In this document: piece by piece, positions 15,957 through 23,666 of the stretch | Layout: the number at the start of each line of letters is the position of its first letter | How positions within the stretch are numbered: position 1 is the stretch's first letter | Origin: CAWACP01 sp963780655 | GTDB lineage: Bacteria > Acidobacteriota > Terriglobia > Bryobacterales > Bryobacteraceae | Direction: 5' to 3' | DNA: 64,000 nucleotides | NCBI GenBank assembly: GCA_963780655.1 | Contig: CAWACP010000006.1 | Span: 868,001-932,000 of the forward strand | Translations under genes and position numbers: made by a program | Notes under the pieces: model-generated | Databases searched by the model: none | Told to the model about the DNA's origin: nothing | Seen by the model: the letters and a program-made list of their open reading frames with translations, nothing else

Positions 15957-16570
15957 CGCGACTCCGGAAGGGGGCGCGTGGCGGCGGCGCGCTTCAAAAC
16001 CAGTCTCGAGTACAGCCAGGTCCGCACGGTGGTGAGATCGCGCTCCGCGGTGGCGAGCGAAACCTCCAGAAAATCCGCGCACTCCGGAACCGTGCAGCCA
16101 AGGAAATAGCGCAGTTCGACAAGGCGCACTTTACGTGGGTCCATCGACTCCAGATCGTCGAGTGCGCGGTTCAGGTCCACCACGTCATCGCTGTTCAGGT
16201 CGATCCAGGGAATATCGTCGCTTAACGGCAATTGCTCCTGACCATCTCCGCGCTTGTGAGTGTGCAGACTCCGGGCATGGTCCAGCAGAATCCGCCGCAT
16301 GACGGTCGCGGCGAACGCATAAAAACGGGCGCGATTCTCCCAGTCGCCCTGGCGCTGCTGGAGCAGCCTGATGTACAGCTCATGAACGAGAGCGGTCGGT
16401 TGAAGAGTGTGACCAGCGGACTCGCGCCGTAAGTACGCAGCGGCAACCTCGTGCAAGTGGGGGTAGACGTGATCCATCAACTGATCGCGCGCCTGTCGAT
16501 CCCCTTCCTTCCACCTGCGGAGCAAAATCGTGATATCGCCGGGACTCTCCATTGCGGGTGAGGACGCCAT
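15953..16570 (-). CDS. ECF-like RNA polymerase sigma factor, TIGR02999 type
   Basis: About 205 residues. Region 2 reads LLRRWKEGDRQARDQLMDHVYPHLHEVAAAYLRRE, then LQPTALVHELYIRLL and FYAFAATVMRRILLDHAR. Region 4 is VRLVELRYFLGCTVPECADFLEVSLATAERDLTTVRTWL. The HTLQPTALVHE signature is characteristic of TIGR02999. The stop codon overlaps the TTG of the kinase gene, an arrangement repeated many times in Acidobacteriota and Planctomycetota genomes. Starts at 16612 (GTG), 16570 (ATG) and 16552 (ATG) are in frame; the first conserved residues start just after 16552. No anti-sigma factor gene is adjacent, so control probably runs through the kinase. Confidence 0.9.
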   Translation of the reverse strand: MASSPAMESPGDITILLRRWKEGDRQARDQLMDHVYPHLHEVAAAYLRRESAGHTLQPTALVHELYIRLLQQRQGDWENRARFYAFAATVMRRILLDHARSLHTHKRGDGQEQLPLSDDIPWIDLNSDDVVDLNRALDDLESMDPRKVRLVELRYFLGCTVPECADFLEVSLATAERDLTTVRTWLYSRLVLKRAAATRPLPESR

Positions 16571-16754
16571 TAAATGGGCACGAATCAGCATAGCAGAGCT
16601 CGCCTGGTTCACAACCGCGGGACGGTCGGACGGCGATTCCGATGCGGTCTGTTAGTTGCACGTCGAGTCCGCTGAAAGCGCGCGCCGCCCGCGCCACTGC
16701 TATTCTGTAGGGTGCCGGGCAGGCGCCGTACTGCTCTGATACGCTGAATCGGAG

Positions 16755-17084
16755 ATGAGAATGCAAGAATCCAACAACAACCTCCCCTACTTCTTCCTCG
16801 GTCTGGGTCTGGGAGTCGCCGTCGGTTTGCTGTTCGCGCCGAAGAGCGGCCCGGAGACGCGCGAACTGCTGCTGAACAAGGCCGACGAAGGCAAAGAGTT
16901 CCTGAAGCGCCAGGGCGTGCAACTGAAGTCCACCGCGGGCGATGCCATCGAGCGCAGCAAGAGCGCTCTGGCCCGGCAGCGAGACCAGCTCAGCGCCGCG
17001 ATGGAAGCCGGCAAGCAAGCTTATCGCGACGTAGTGGAAAACACCAGCCCCGGCGAGGGCGACGGAAATCCCCAGCAGGCCTGA
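16755..17084 (+). CDS. YtxH-like membrane-anchored protein
   Basis: A 109-residue protein. The first part is FFLGLGLGVAVGLLFAPKSGPETRELL, the YtxH signature: a glycine-rich membrane helix followed by the APKSG motif and an amphipathic, coiled-coil-prone helix. YtxH proteins are induced by general stress in Bacillus; their molecular role is unknown. An upstream GGAG box serves the ATG at 16755; the second Met at 16761 is also possible. The next gene, 15 bases downstream, encodes another one-helix coiled-coil protein, so the two likely form a small envelope operon. Confidence 0.8.
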   Translation: MRMQESNNNLPYFFLGLGLGVAVGLLFAPKSGPETRELLLNKADEGKEFLKRQGVQLKSTAGDAIERSKSALARQRDQLSAAMEAGKQAYRDVVENTSPGEGDGNPQQA

Positions 17085-17099
17085 TACACGCGTAGTCCC

Positions 17100-17690
17100 A
17101 TGGACCAGAATCTGCTCCTCGTTCAGACGATCTTCGTGATCATCGCGGCCATAGCGCTGCTGCTGCAGTTCGGAATCCTGTTCGGCATGTACAAGGCTGT
17201 GCGCGCGATGCAGGAGCGAGTGAACAGCTCGCTGCCGGCAGTGGATCAGCTCGTCCAGAAGGTCCGGACAGAGACGCTGCCAAAGGTCACCGCGGTAGCC
17301 GAGGCGGTGCAGTCGACGATCCCGCGCATCGATGCGCTGGTGGAGAGCGCGAAGGCCACGGTGGACGAGAGCCGCAGGCATATCGCCGAGGTGACCGGCA
17401 AGGCTTCCGAGATTCTGGATGCGACGAAGGTTCAGCTTGGCAAAGTGGACGTGGTGGTCACCGACGCAACCGAGCGGGCGCGGGCCCAGATGGACCGCGT
17501 GGAGATGGTGATCGACGACACCATGGGCAAGGCGCAGCAGACGGTAAACGCGGTATCGCGCGGCATCCTCTGGCCGGTGAAGGAAATCCGCGGCGTGGTT
17601 GCGGGCGTCCAGGCCGCACTCAGCCAGCTCGTGCGCGGCGGCCGGCCCAGCGTCGATCGCGCCACCAGCGACGAAGAGATGTTCATCTGA
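17100..17690 (+). CDS. DUF948-like membrane-anchored coiled-coil protein
   Basis: A 196-residue protein with one N-terminal membrane helix (LLVQTIFVIIAAIALLLQFGILFG, residues 5-28) and a long run of helix without proline breaks (residues 35-165). The spacing of hydrophobic residues and the repeats VQKVRTETLPKVTAVAEAVQ, VESAKATVDESRRHIAEV and VDVVVTDATERARAQMDRVE resemble methyl-accepting coiled coils and DUF948/YtxG proteins. YtxG and YtxH are neighbours in Bacillus, which supports the pairing with the upstream gene. The C-terminus is a short acidic tail. Convergent with the UvrC-like gene, with 7 bases between stops. Confidence 0.7.
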   Translation: MDQNLLLVQTIFVIIAAIALLLQFGILFGMYKAVRAMQERVNSSLPAVDQLVQKVRTETLPKVTAVAEAVQSTIPRIDALVESAKATVDESRRHIAEVTGKASEILDATKVQLGKVDVVVTDATERARAQMDRVEMVIDDTMGKAQQTVNAVSRGILWPVKEIRGVVAGVQAALSQLVRGGRPSVDRATSDEEMFI

Positions 17691-17697
17691 ACAGGCG

Positions 17698-18774
17698 TCA
17701 GGAGGCGGCCAGCACCTTCGAAACTGCCCGCACGATCTTCTTCCACGGCACGCGCTCGGGATCGCCGATCGCAACCCACTCGCCCTGCCGCCAGCTGGAA
17801 TAATACCAGCGGGCCAGCAACGCCGCGTGCTCCTGGCGTTCCTGAACGGAGATGCGAGGCGTCTCCAGCGGCTCCAGAATCTCACGCAGACGATGGTCGA
17901 GCGAGCCGCTCACGTGCTCCACGGCGAACTCCACCGGACCGCCCCACACCCCACCCTGCACCACGTGCAGATGAACGGTCTCCGGGCTCGGCCCCAGCGT
18001 AACGACCACGCCGAACAGCCGGTCGATGTCGCGCACCAGCGGCTCGCGGAGGCTCAGGACGGAGCGGATTCGTTCACAGCGCTTGTGCTGGCGCGCCGCT
18101 TCCTCGAAGTTCTGCTCTTCGCTGAAACGGTCGCGCGCGGCAGAGGCGGACGAGAGCAGCGAAGCGCCGTCGGTGGTCAGAAACTCAAGCACGCGCTGCA
18201 CCTCACTGCGATACTCGGCGGCGCTCACCACTTCCTGGCACGGCCGGAGGCACAGGTTCATCTCGCCATAAATGCAGCCGGGATGCGCCGGCGACGGTTC
18301 CAGGTCTTCCTGGCAGCGGCGGATCTGAAACAGCTCGAGAAACTGGCTCTGGAAATTCTCGGCGTCCGCGCGCGTGCGGAAAGGGCCGTAATGCAGCGCT
18401 TTCGATCCGCTCAGCCGCGTGCTCACCTGGGTGCGCGGAAAAGGATTCTCCAGCATCACCCTGATCCAGGCCGGCATGCGCAGGCGGATCAGCTTCAGGT
18501 AGGAATCGGGAAACAGCCGCCTCGAAACGCGGTAGTGGAGCAGCATTCCTTCCAGCGGAGATGCCACGGGCCAGTATTCGATTCGGGTTAGAACATCCGC
18601 CAGGCCCAGCAGTTTTACCACCCGTCGAACTCTGCGGCCAAGCAGCGCCGTACGCGCAACGTAGCGCGAATGCTCTCCCGCCCAGAGCGCAAACACAGCC
18701 GGGGCCTCCGGCAGCGAATCGACAGATCCGGCGTCGGTCACTACAATGGGCGGCGTTTCGGGGGTGGCGATCAT
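17698..18774 (-). CDS. Shortened UvrC-like protein (no RNase H nuclease domain)
   Basis: A 358-residue protein that matches only the N-terminal part of UvrC, which is usually about 600 residues. A degenerate GIY-YIG region (PAVFALWAGEHSRYVARTALLGRRVRRV) is followed by the UvrC insert with its cysteine cluster (RRCQEDL, GCIYGEMNLCLRPC) and a UVR motif (ARDRFSEEQNFEEAARQHKRCERI, about residues 230-255). The C-terminal endonuclease and helix-hairpin-helix parts are absent. It may bind UvrB through the UVR motif without making both cuts, as Cho does with one cut; that is inference. The ATG follows the kinase stop with no gap, so the two genes are co-transcribed. Confidence 0.75.
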   Translation of the reverse strand: MIATPETPPIVVTDAGSVDSLPEAPAVFALWAGEHSRYVARTALLGRRVRRVVKLLGLADVLTRIEYWPVASPLEGMLLHYRVSRRLFPDSYLKLIRLRMPAWIRVMLENPFPRTQVSTRLSGSKALHYGPFRTRADAENFQSQFLELFQIRRCQEDLEPSPAHPGCIYGEMNLCLRPCQEVVSAAEYRSEVQRVLEFLTTDGASLLSSASAARDRFSEEQNFEEAARQHKRCERIRSVLSLREPLVRDIDRLFGVVVTLGPSPETVHLHVVQGGVWGGPVEFAVEHVSGSLDHRLREILEPLETPRISVQERQEHAALLARWYYSSWRQGEWVAIGDPERVPWKKIVRAVSKVLAAS

Positions 18775-20484
18775 CTATTGCAGCGGCAAATTGAGCGTGC
18801 GAAAATCGCCCTCGTTTACCGTGACTTCGGCCTCGGCGCGGCGGCCGCTTCTGGCGACGACGATGTGATACTCGCCCGGAGGCAGGCTTAACACGGCCGG
18901 AGTGGGGCGCGTCTGCTCCAGCCCGTTCACTGAGATCGAGGCGCCGGGCGGGCTCGAGATCACGCTCACCTTGCCCGTGGGCTTTTCCAGACCGATGAAG
19001 ATATCCGTGTCCGAGGGCGTATTGAAAATGCGCAGTCCCGTGCGGTACCCGGCGGCCTCGGCGCGCAGAGTGTGGCGGCCCGGCGGCAAAGGCTGCATGC
19101 AGGGCGATGTGCACGCCAGCGCCGGATTCCCGTCGATCACCACGTTCGCTCCGGGCGGCTCGGTCACAATCTGCACCGTAGCGGAACCGCTTCGGGTCAC
19201 GGCTGATCGAGCCGGAACGGTCTGTGCGGGAGGCGGGGGCGCAATGTCCTGCGGCGAAGGATTGGACGCCATGGCCACGGATGTGTGCGCCGGGTTCGCC
19301 GATGTCTGCACAGCGTCCTGGGCAGGCGCGCCGGCGCGACCTCCCGCGGGACTCGGCTTCGGAATCTGAGTTCGCGGAAGCGCGGGGCCGGCGGCGGCCA
19401 GCGGCGTTGCAATTGGGGCCACGGTGGCCGCGACCGGCGCATTCATCAGGAACCGCTGCGCCGAAATGATGGCCAGCCCGACGATGCCTATCCCGACAAG
19501 AGCCCAGACGAGACCGCGAATGAGCGGATTCCCTCGCCGCTGCCTGGCAGCGGAAACCTGGACAGTTGGCGAGCCCACCGCAGCCGGCGCCACTGCCGCC
19601 GCGATCACGGTGGGCATGGACTGCGCGGCTCCCCGCGTCATCGGCATCCAGCCCGGCGATGTCCCACAAGCCCGGATCAGCGCGTCGACGAACTGCGTGC
19701 ATTCCTCATAGCGCTGTGCGGGATCTTTCGAAAGGGCCTTCCGCAGCACGGCCTCAACCTGCGGACCGGCCGTCAGGTTCACCCGATCCAGCGGAGGCGG
19801 GTTTTCGCGAACAATCTTGTACAGCAGCGTGGGAAGGTAATCGGAAGCGAATGGCCGCTCGCCCGCGAAGATCTCCCAGGCAACTACAGCGAGCGAAAAC
19901 TGATCGGCGCGGCCGTCCACGTTCTGCCCTTCCACCTGTTCCGGCGACATGTAGTTGGGCGTGCCCATCATCGTTCCTGCGTGGGTCATCTGATGCGATA
20001 CGATCCGGGCCACGCCGAAGTCGGTCACCTTCGCCATGCCTCCGTCGTGCACCATGATGTTGGCGGGTTTGATATCGCGGTGAACGATGCCCTTGCGGTG
20101 CGCATAATCGAGAGCGCCCGCGGTCTGACGGAGCAGGCTCAGCAGCGTCTCTTTCGGGGGTGTTTCCGCGGCTTCCAGGAGCTTGTCGAAGGTCGGCCCG
20201 TTCACGCACTCCATGAAGATGTAGGCGAGGCCGTTCTCTTCGGAGAAATCGTAGATAGTGACGATGTTCGGGTGCGAGAGGATGCCCGCCGATTGCGCCT
20301 CGCGGAACAGACGGTCGCGCAGACGCTGGCGCTCCGAGTCGTCCGTGAGATCGGACAGGCGAATCGACTTGATGGCCACCACCCGGCCGATGGCGGTGTC
20401 TTTGGCTTTGTACACTACGCCCATCGCGCCGCGGCCCAGCTCGCTGACGATCTGGTAGCGTCCGATGTGATCGCCTTCCGTCAC
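18775..20484 (-). CDS. Ser/Thr protein kinase with membrane helix and two PEGA domains
   Basis: A 569-residue kinase from GTG 20484. The catalytic domain (residues 8-270) has LGRGAMGVVYKAKD, Lys in VAIKSI, HRDIKPANIM, DFG and GTPNYMSPEQ. A linker and one membrane helix (LVWALVGIGIVGLAIISAQ, near residue 330) lead to a Pro/Ala-rich spacer, then two PEGA domains: VTEPPGANVVIDGNPALACTSPC with a Cys pair, and ISSPPGASISVNGLEQTRPTP. PEGA domains are external beta-sandwiches proposed to bind surface glycans. All catalytic residues are kept. The downstream neighbour, contiguous, is the UvrC-like gene; a link between envelope sensing and DNA repair would be novel but is only suggested by position. 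Confidence 0.92.
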   Translation of the reverse strand: MTEGDHIGRYQIVSELGRGAMGVVYKAKDTAIGRVVAIKSIRLSDLTDDSERQRLRDRLFREAQSAGILSHPNIVTIYDFSEENGLAYIFMECVNGPTFDKLLEAAETPPKETLLSLLRQTAGALDYAHRKGIVHRDIKPANIMVHDGGMAKVTDFGVARIVSHQMTHAGTMMGTPNYMSPEQVEGQNVDGRADQFSLAVVAWEIFAGERPFASDYLPTLLYKIVRENPPPLDRVNLTAGPQVEAVLRKALSKDPAQRYEECTQFVDALIRACGTSPGWMPMTRGAAQSMPTVIAAAVAPAAVGSPTVQVSAARQRRGNPLIRGLVWALVGIGIVGLAIISAQRFLMNAPVAATVAPIATPLAAAGPALPRTQIPKPSPAGGRAGAPAQDAVQTSANPAHTSVAMASNPSPQDIAPPPPAQTVPARSAVTRSGSATVQIVTEPPGANVVIDGNPALACTSPCMQPLPPGRHTLRAEAAGYRTGLRIFNTPSDTDIFIGLEKPTGKVSVISSPPGASISVNGLEQTRPTPAVLSLPPGEYHIVVARSGRRAEAEVTVNEGDFRTLNLPLQ

Positions 20485-20580
20485 CTTATTCAGCGTAACG
20501 CGAGGCGGCGCGAAGATTCAGTGAACAGCGGGCCACGCGATTGTGGCGCACGCTTCAAACGATGCTGAAAAAGTAAGTTC

Positions 20581-20713
20581 ACAGGCCGAAGGCCTGTTCC
20601 ACAATGGCCGTAAACCATTGAACTGGTGTTGTGGAACAGGCGTTTTCGCCTGTCCTGGGCAGCGTGCAGCTGTGGGCTTCAGCCCACGGTCCGAGCAGCA
20701 CGCTGAAGCGTGC
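20581..20713. repeat. Cluster of four intergenic palindromes
   Basis: Within the 567 bases between the divergent kinase and peptidase genes there are four perfect short palindromes: 20581-20597 (ACAGGCC/GGCCTGT), 20636-20653 (ACAGGCG-TTTT-CGCCTGT), 20672-20687 (GTGGGCT/AGCCCAC) and 20698-20713 (GCACGCT/AGCGTGC). The second one, with its TGTGGA prefix, is nearly the same as 3111-3134. The rest of this gap (20714-21051) holds no convincing gene. The array looks like stacked REP-type units. Confidence 0.75.
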
Positions 20714-21051
20714 GCCACAAACACCTCAGGAGGCGTGGCAGAGAGGTTAGCACGTGCTTTACCATCGCCGAGATATCCTCCTCGTTGTCCTCAAACCAGG
20801 ATTGAATCGTGAGGTCGATCATCGACAGGGTCAGGCTCGCCAGTACCCTCGGCTTCTCTCGCCGCTGGATACTTCGGTGCGCGGCCGCAGTCGATGACGT
20901 CCGTCAGAGCTGTCCCGCAGGTCTCGATTCCCTGCGCCATCAGGTCGTTCCGAGTCGGGCACGGTCAACATCACCGGCGTCCCGCGCGGTCCGGGGGACC
21001 GCCCCACCAAGCCGCTGCGAGCGCGGTTCGGGCGGTATCGTGGAAAGGTCT

Positions 21052-22287
21052 ATGCTGGGTCGCCGCCGCTTCCTGCTCACCGCCTCCACTGCAACCGCCC
21101 TGGCTGGGGCTGGGCAAACCGCCATCGCCGCGCTCCGCGACCGCCGCTCCGAAGCTCAGCCCATCTCCGCGGCCGAGCGCGAAGACCGCCTCGAACGCGC
21201 GCGCAGTCTCATGCGGGCAAGCCGCACCGATGCCATCGTCATGGCCGGCGGGACCTCACTCAACTACTTCACGGGCATTCGCTGGGGAAACAGCGAGCGC
21301 CTCTTCGCCTTCATCCTGCCGCAAAAGGGCAACCCTTTTTACGTCTGCCCGGCGTTCGAAGAGGATCGCGTCCGCGAACTGATGGCGAAGGCGCCTCGGG
21401 AAGCCGGGCTTCTCACCTGGCAGGAAGACGGCGATCCCTATGCGCTGCTGGCTCATGGTCTTCGCGAAGCGGGCATCTCAACAGGCACGGTCGGAATTGA
21501 GGAGCGGGTCCCCTTCGTATTCTCGGAAGGGATCCGCCAAGCGGTGCACGGCATCGAGATCGTCAGCGCTACTCCCGTCACCGCGGGGTGCCGCAGCATC
21601 AAGAGCCCCGCCGAGCTCAGGCTGATGCAGCTCGCGAACGATGTCACCCTGCAGGTTTACGAGGCTGCCTGGAAGTCGCTCAAGCCGGGCATGACCAATC
21701 GCGACTTCAGTGGCCTCATCGCCGCTGCCTACCGCCAGTCAGGCTTCCCGGGCGAGGCCAGTTGCCAGGTGGACGCCTGGTCCGCTCTGCCCCACGGCTC
21801 AGTCGAGCCGCAGATCATCCGGGAAGGCAGTATCGTTCTGATTGACGACGGCTGCACGGTGGAAGGCTATCAATCGGACATCACCCGCACGTTCGTCGCG
21901 GGCAAGCCGACTGACCGAATGAAACGCATCTTCGACATCGTGCGCAGAGCACAGGCGGCTGCGCTCCACGCCGCAAAGCCGGGCGCCGCCTGTGAGGCCG
22001 TGGACGCTGCCGCACGCAGGGTGATCGACGACGCGGGGTTCGGACCAGGCTATACGCACTTCACCCATCGCGTAGGTCACGGCATCGGCATGGACGGGCA
22101 TGAATGGCCTTATCTGGTGAAGGGCAACCGCCAGCCGCTCGAGGCCGGCATGACCACCTCCGACGAGCCCGGTATCTACCTGCGCGACGAATTCGGCATT
22201 CGTCTCGAGGACGATATGTACATCACTCCGGAGGGAGCGAAATGGTTTACGCCGCAGAGCCAGTCTCTGGAACATCCGTTTGGGTAA
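21052..22287 (+). CDS. Tat-exported M24 family metallopeptidase (Xaa-Pro peptidase-like)
   Basis: A 411-residue protein. ATG 21052 is chosen since it opens a twin-arginine signal (GRRRFLLTASTATALAGAG). The creatinase-like N-domain (about 45-170) contains SLNYFTGIRWG. The pita-bread catalytic domain follows with the metal ligands in order: Asp in VLIDDGCT, Asp in YQSDITRTF, His in VGHGIGMDGHE, Glu in TSDEPGIYL and Glu in IRLEDDMYI. The family removes N-terminal residues before proline or cleaves dipeptides. Export of a folded metalloenzyme through Tat is common for acidobacterial members. The upstream frame to 20809 shows no conserved sequence. Confidence 0.88.
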   Translation: MLGRRRFLLTASTATALAGAGQTAIAALRDRRSEAQPISAAEREDRLERARSLMRASRTDAIVMAGGTSLNYFTGIRWGNSERLFAFILPQKGNPFYVCPAFEEDRVRELMAKAPREAGLLTWQEDGDPYALLAHGLREAGISTGTVGIEERVPFVFSEGIRQAVHGIEIVSATPVTAGCRSIKSPAELRLMQLANDVTLQVYEAAWKSLKPGMTNRDFSGLIAAAYRQSGFPGEASCQVDAWSALPHGSVEPQIIREGSIVLIDDGCTVEGYQSDITRTFVAGKPTDRMKRIFDIVRRAQAAALHAAKPGAACEAVDAAARRVIDDAGFGPGYTHFTHRVGHGIGMDGHEWPYLVKGNRQPLEAGMTTSDEPGIYLRDEFGIRLEDDMYITPEGAKWFTPQSQSLEHPFG

Positions 22288-22477
22288 GCATTTTATGATG
22301 CACCCCTCTTCCGCAGAGGCAGCGTGATCCTGGATATTTGAGAGATGTCGGAGACTGCACCGCTTAACGGTCAGGAGCAATTCTGATAGGATTCAGCCAT
22401 CACGCGATCCTACAAAATGCACGGCGTGCGGCTGACATCGTAAGACGCAGTTTCTGACGATCGAGGAGGGCAACGGA

Positions 22478-22894
22478 ATGCTGAAGGGTTTCAGGCAGTT
22501 CGTTTTACGCGGAAACGTTCTGGATTTGGCGGTAGCCGTGGTCATCGGCGGGGCGTTTGGCGCCGTCGTTACCGCACTGGTGAAGGACCTGATTACGCCG
22601 CTGATAGCGGCTATTGCAGGCAAGCCGGATTTTTCGGCGATCCAGTTCACGATCAATGGAAGTAAGTTTCTGATCGGCGATTTCATTAACGCGATTGTCT
22701 CGTTCCTGCTGATTGCAGCCGCAGTGTATTTCTTCGTGGTCGCGCCGGTAAATGCGCTCATGGCCCGTATGCGGCGGGGAGAAGCGCCCCCGGATCCGAC
22801 CACCAAAGAGTGCCCGGAGTGCCTCAGCACAATTCCGGTCGCCGCGAAACGGTGCGCTTTTTGCACGACGCCGCTGGCGATCGCCGGACGGTAG
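22478..22894 (+). CDS. mscL: Large-conductance mechanosensitive channel with C-terminal zinc ribbon
   Basis: A 138-residue channel protein. The amphipathic start and first membrane helix are MLKGFRQFVLRGNVLDLAVAVVIGGAFGAVV, with the pore glycine/alanine pattern kept. The periplasmic loop is DFSAIQFTINGSKFLIGDF and the second helix is FLLIAAAVYFFVVAPVNALM. The protein opens under hypo-osmotic membrane tension. Its C-terminus departs from the E. coli form: instead of the plain cytoplasmic helix it ends in ECPECLSTIPVAAKRCAFC, a four-cysteine zinc ribbon. A GGAGG box precedes the ATG. Confidence 0.93.
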   Translation: MLKGFRQFVLRGNVLDLAVAVVIGGAFGAVVTALVKDLITPLIAAIAGKPDFSAIQFTINGSKFLIGDFINAIVSFLLIAAAVYFFVVAPVNALMARMRRGEAPPDPTTKECPECLSTIPVAAKRCAFCTTPLAIAGR

Positions 22895-23018
22895 CGGCTC
22901 TGCCGCAGGTCTGCCGGGGCGGCAGGTGGTAGTGGGTCCCGCCGGAGCTGTCTCATCGGCGCGGACGGCCTGCCCCGACCGCAGTGTTCAATACCTCATA
23001 AAGATAAGGAGATCCGAA

Positions 23019-23558
23019 ATGGCGATACAAAAATGGACGAAATGTTCGGCGGTCTGCGCGTCACTCCTGCTGTTTGGGTGCGGCGCTCTGATGGCAGAAA
23101 CACGGGATACGGGCTATCTCGAAGCGAAGGTTAACCCCGGGCGAGCCGGCGTTTTTGTGGACGGCAAGTACCTTGGGCCTGCGGCGAACTTCGGGTTTGC
23201 CAGGAAGTACGCCGTAGCGTCAGGAGAACACGAGGTCCGACTTGTCGATCCGCGCTACGAAGAAGCGGTGGAGAAGGTTACGGTGGTCGCAGGCAGGAAG
23301 ACCACACTAAACAAGACGCTGGTAGCGCTTCCTCTTGCCAGCCCGCCGTTTGGACGCCTGCGAACGTTCAGCGCGGATAAGTTCGCGGCCGTTTACGTCA
23401 ACGACAAGTTCTACGGCCACGCAGGCGAATTCAACAATCCTGTTCAGGGCCTGCTGCTCAAACCCGGAGAATACGATGTGAAGATCGTGCCGGCCTCGGG
23501 ATCGCCGGTCACGCAGCACGTAAAAATCGAAGCGGACAAGACGGTGATCGTGCGGTAG
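23019..23558 (+). CDS. Exported PEGA-domain protein
   Basis: A 179-residue protein from ATG 23019, with AAGGAGA seven bases upstream. The N-terminus has a hydrophobic core ending LLLFGCGALMA, so either signal peptidase I or lipoprotein processing is possible. The mature part contains two PEGA-like repeats: YLEAKVNPGRAGVFVDGKYLG with SGEHEVRLVDPRYEE, and AVYVNDKFYGHAGEF with LKPGEYDVKIVPASG. A very similar design appears in the external part of the PEGA kinase at 18775-20484. Likely a surface or periplasmic binding protein; ligand unknown. Confidence 0.75.
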   Translation: MAIQKWTKCSAVCASLLLFGCGALMAETRDTGYLEAKVNPGRAGVFVDGKYLGPAANFGFARKYAVASGEHEVRLVDPRYEEAVEKVTVVAGRKTTLNKTLVALPLASPPFGRLRTFSADKFAAVYVNDKFYGHAGEFNNPVQGLLLKPGEYDVKIVPASGSPVTQHVKIEADKTVIVR

Positions 23559-23641
23559 CGCTGCCTGAGGCCTCGGCCGGGAGAGATCCCGAACATCCTG
23601 ATAACCGCCTGCGCCACCTCAGGCATTTGCAGTGCAGGTGG

Positions 23642-23661
23642 GGCAGGCATTTCAGCCTGCC
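23642..23661. repeat. Palindrome near the DUF1501 gene end
   Basis: A perfect 7-bp stem GGCAGGC/GCCTGCC with loop ATTTCA. It is preceded by GTGG and lies five bases from the DUF1501 stop, between convergent genes, so it may act as a terminator. It is of the same GTGG-GCAGGC type as 24928-24970. Confidence 0.6.
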
Positions 23662-23666
23662 GGAGT

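Noticed and set aside
20731..20810. A tRNA-like stretch (GGAGGCGTGGCAGAGAGG...)
   Set aside because: The opening resembles a class II tRNA, but there is no anticodon stem, no proper T-arm and no matching acceptor 3' strand.
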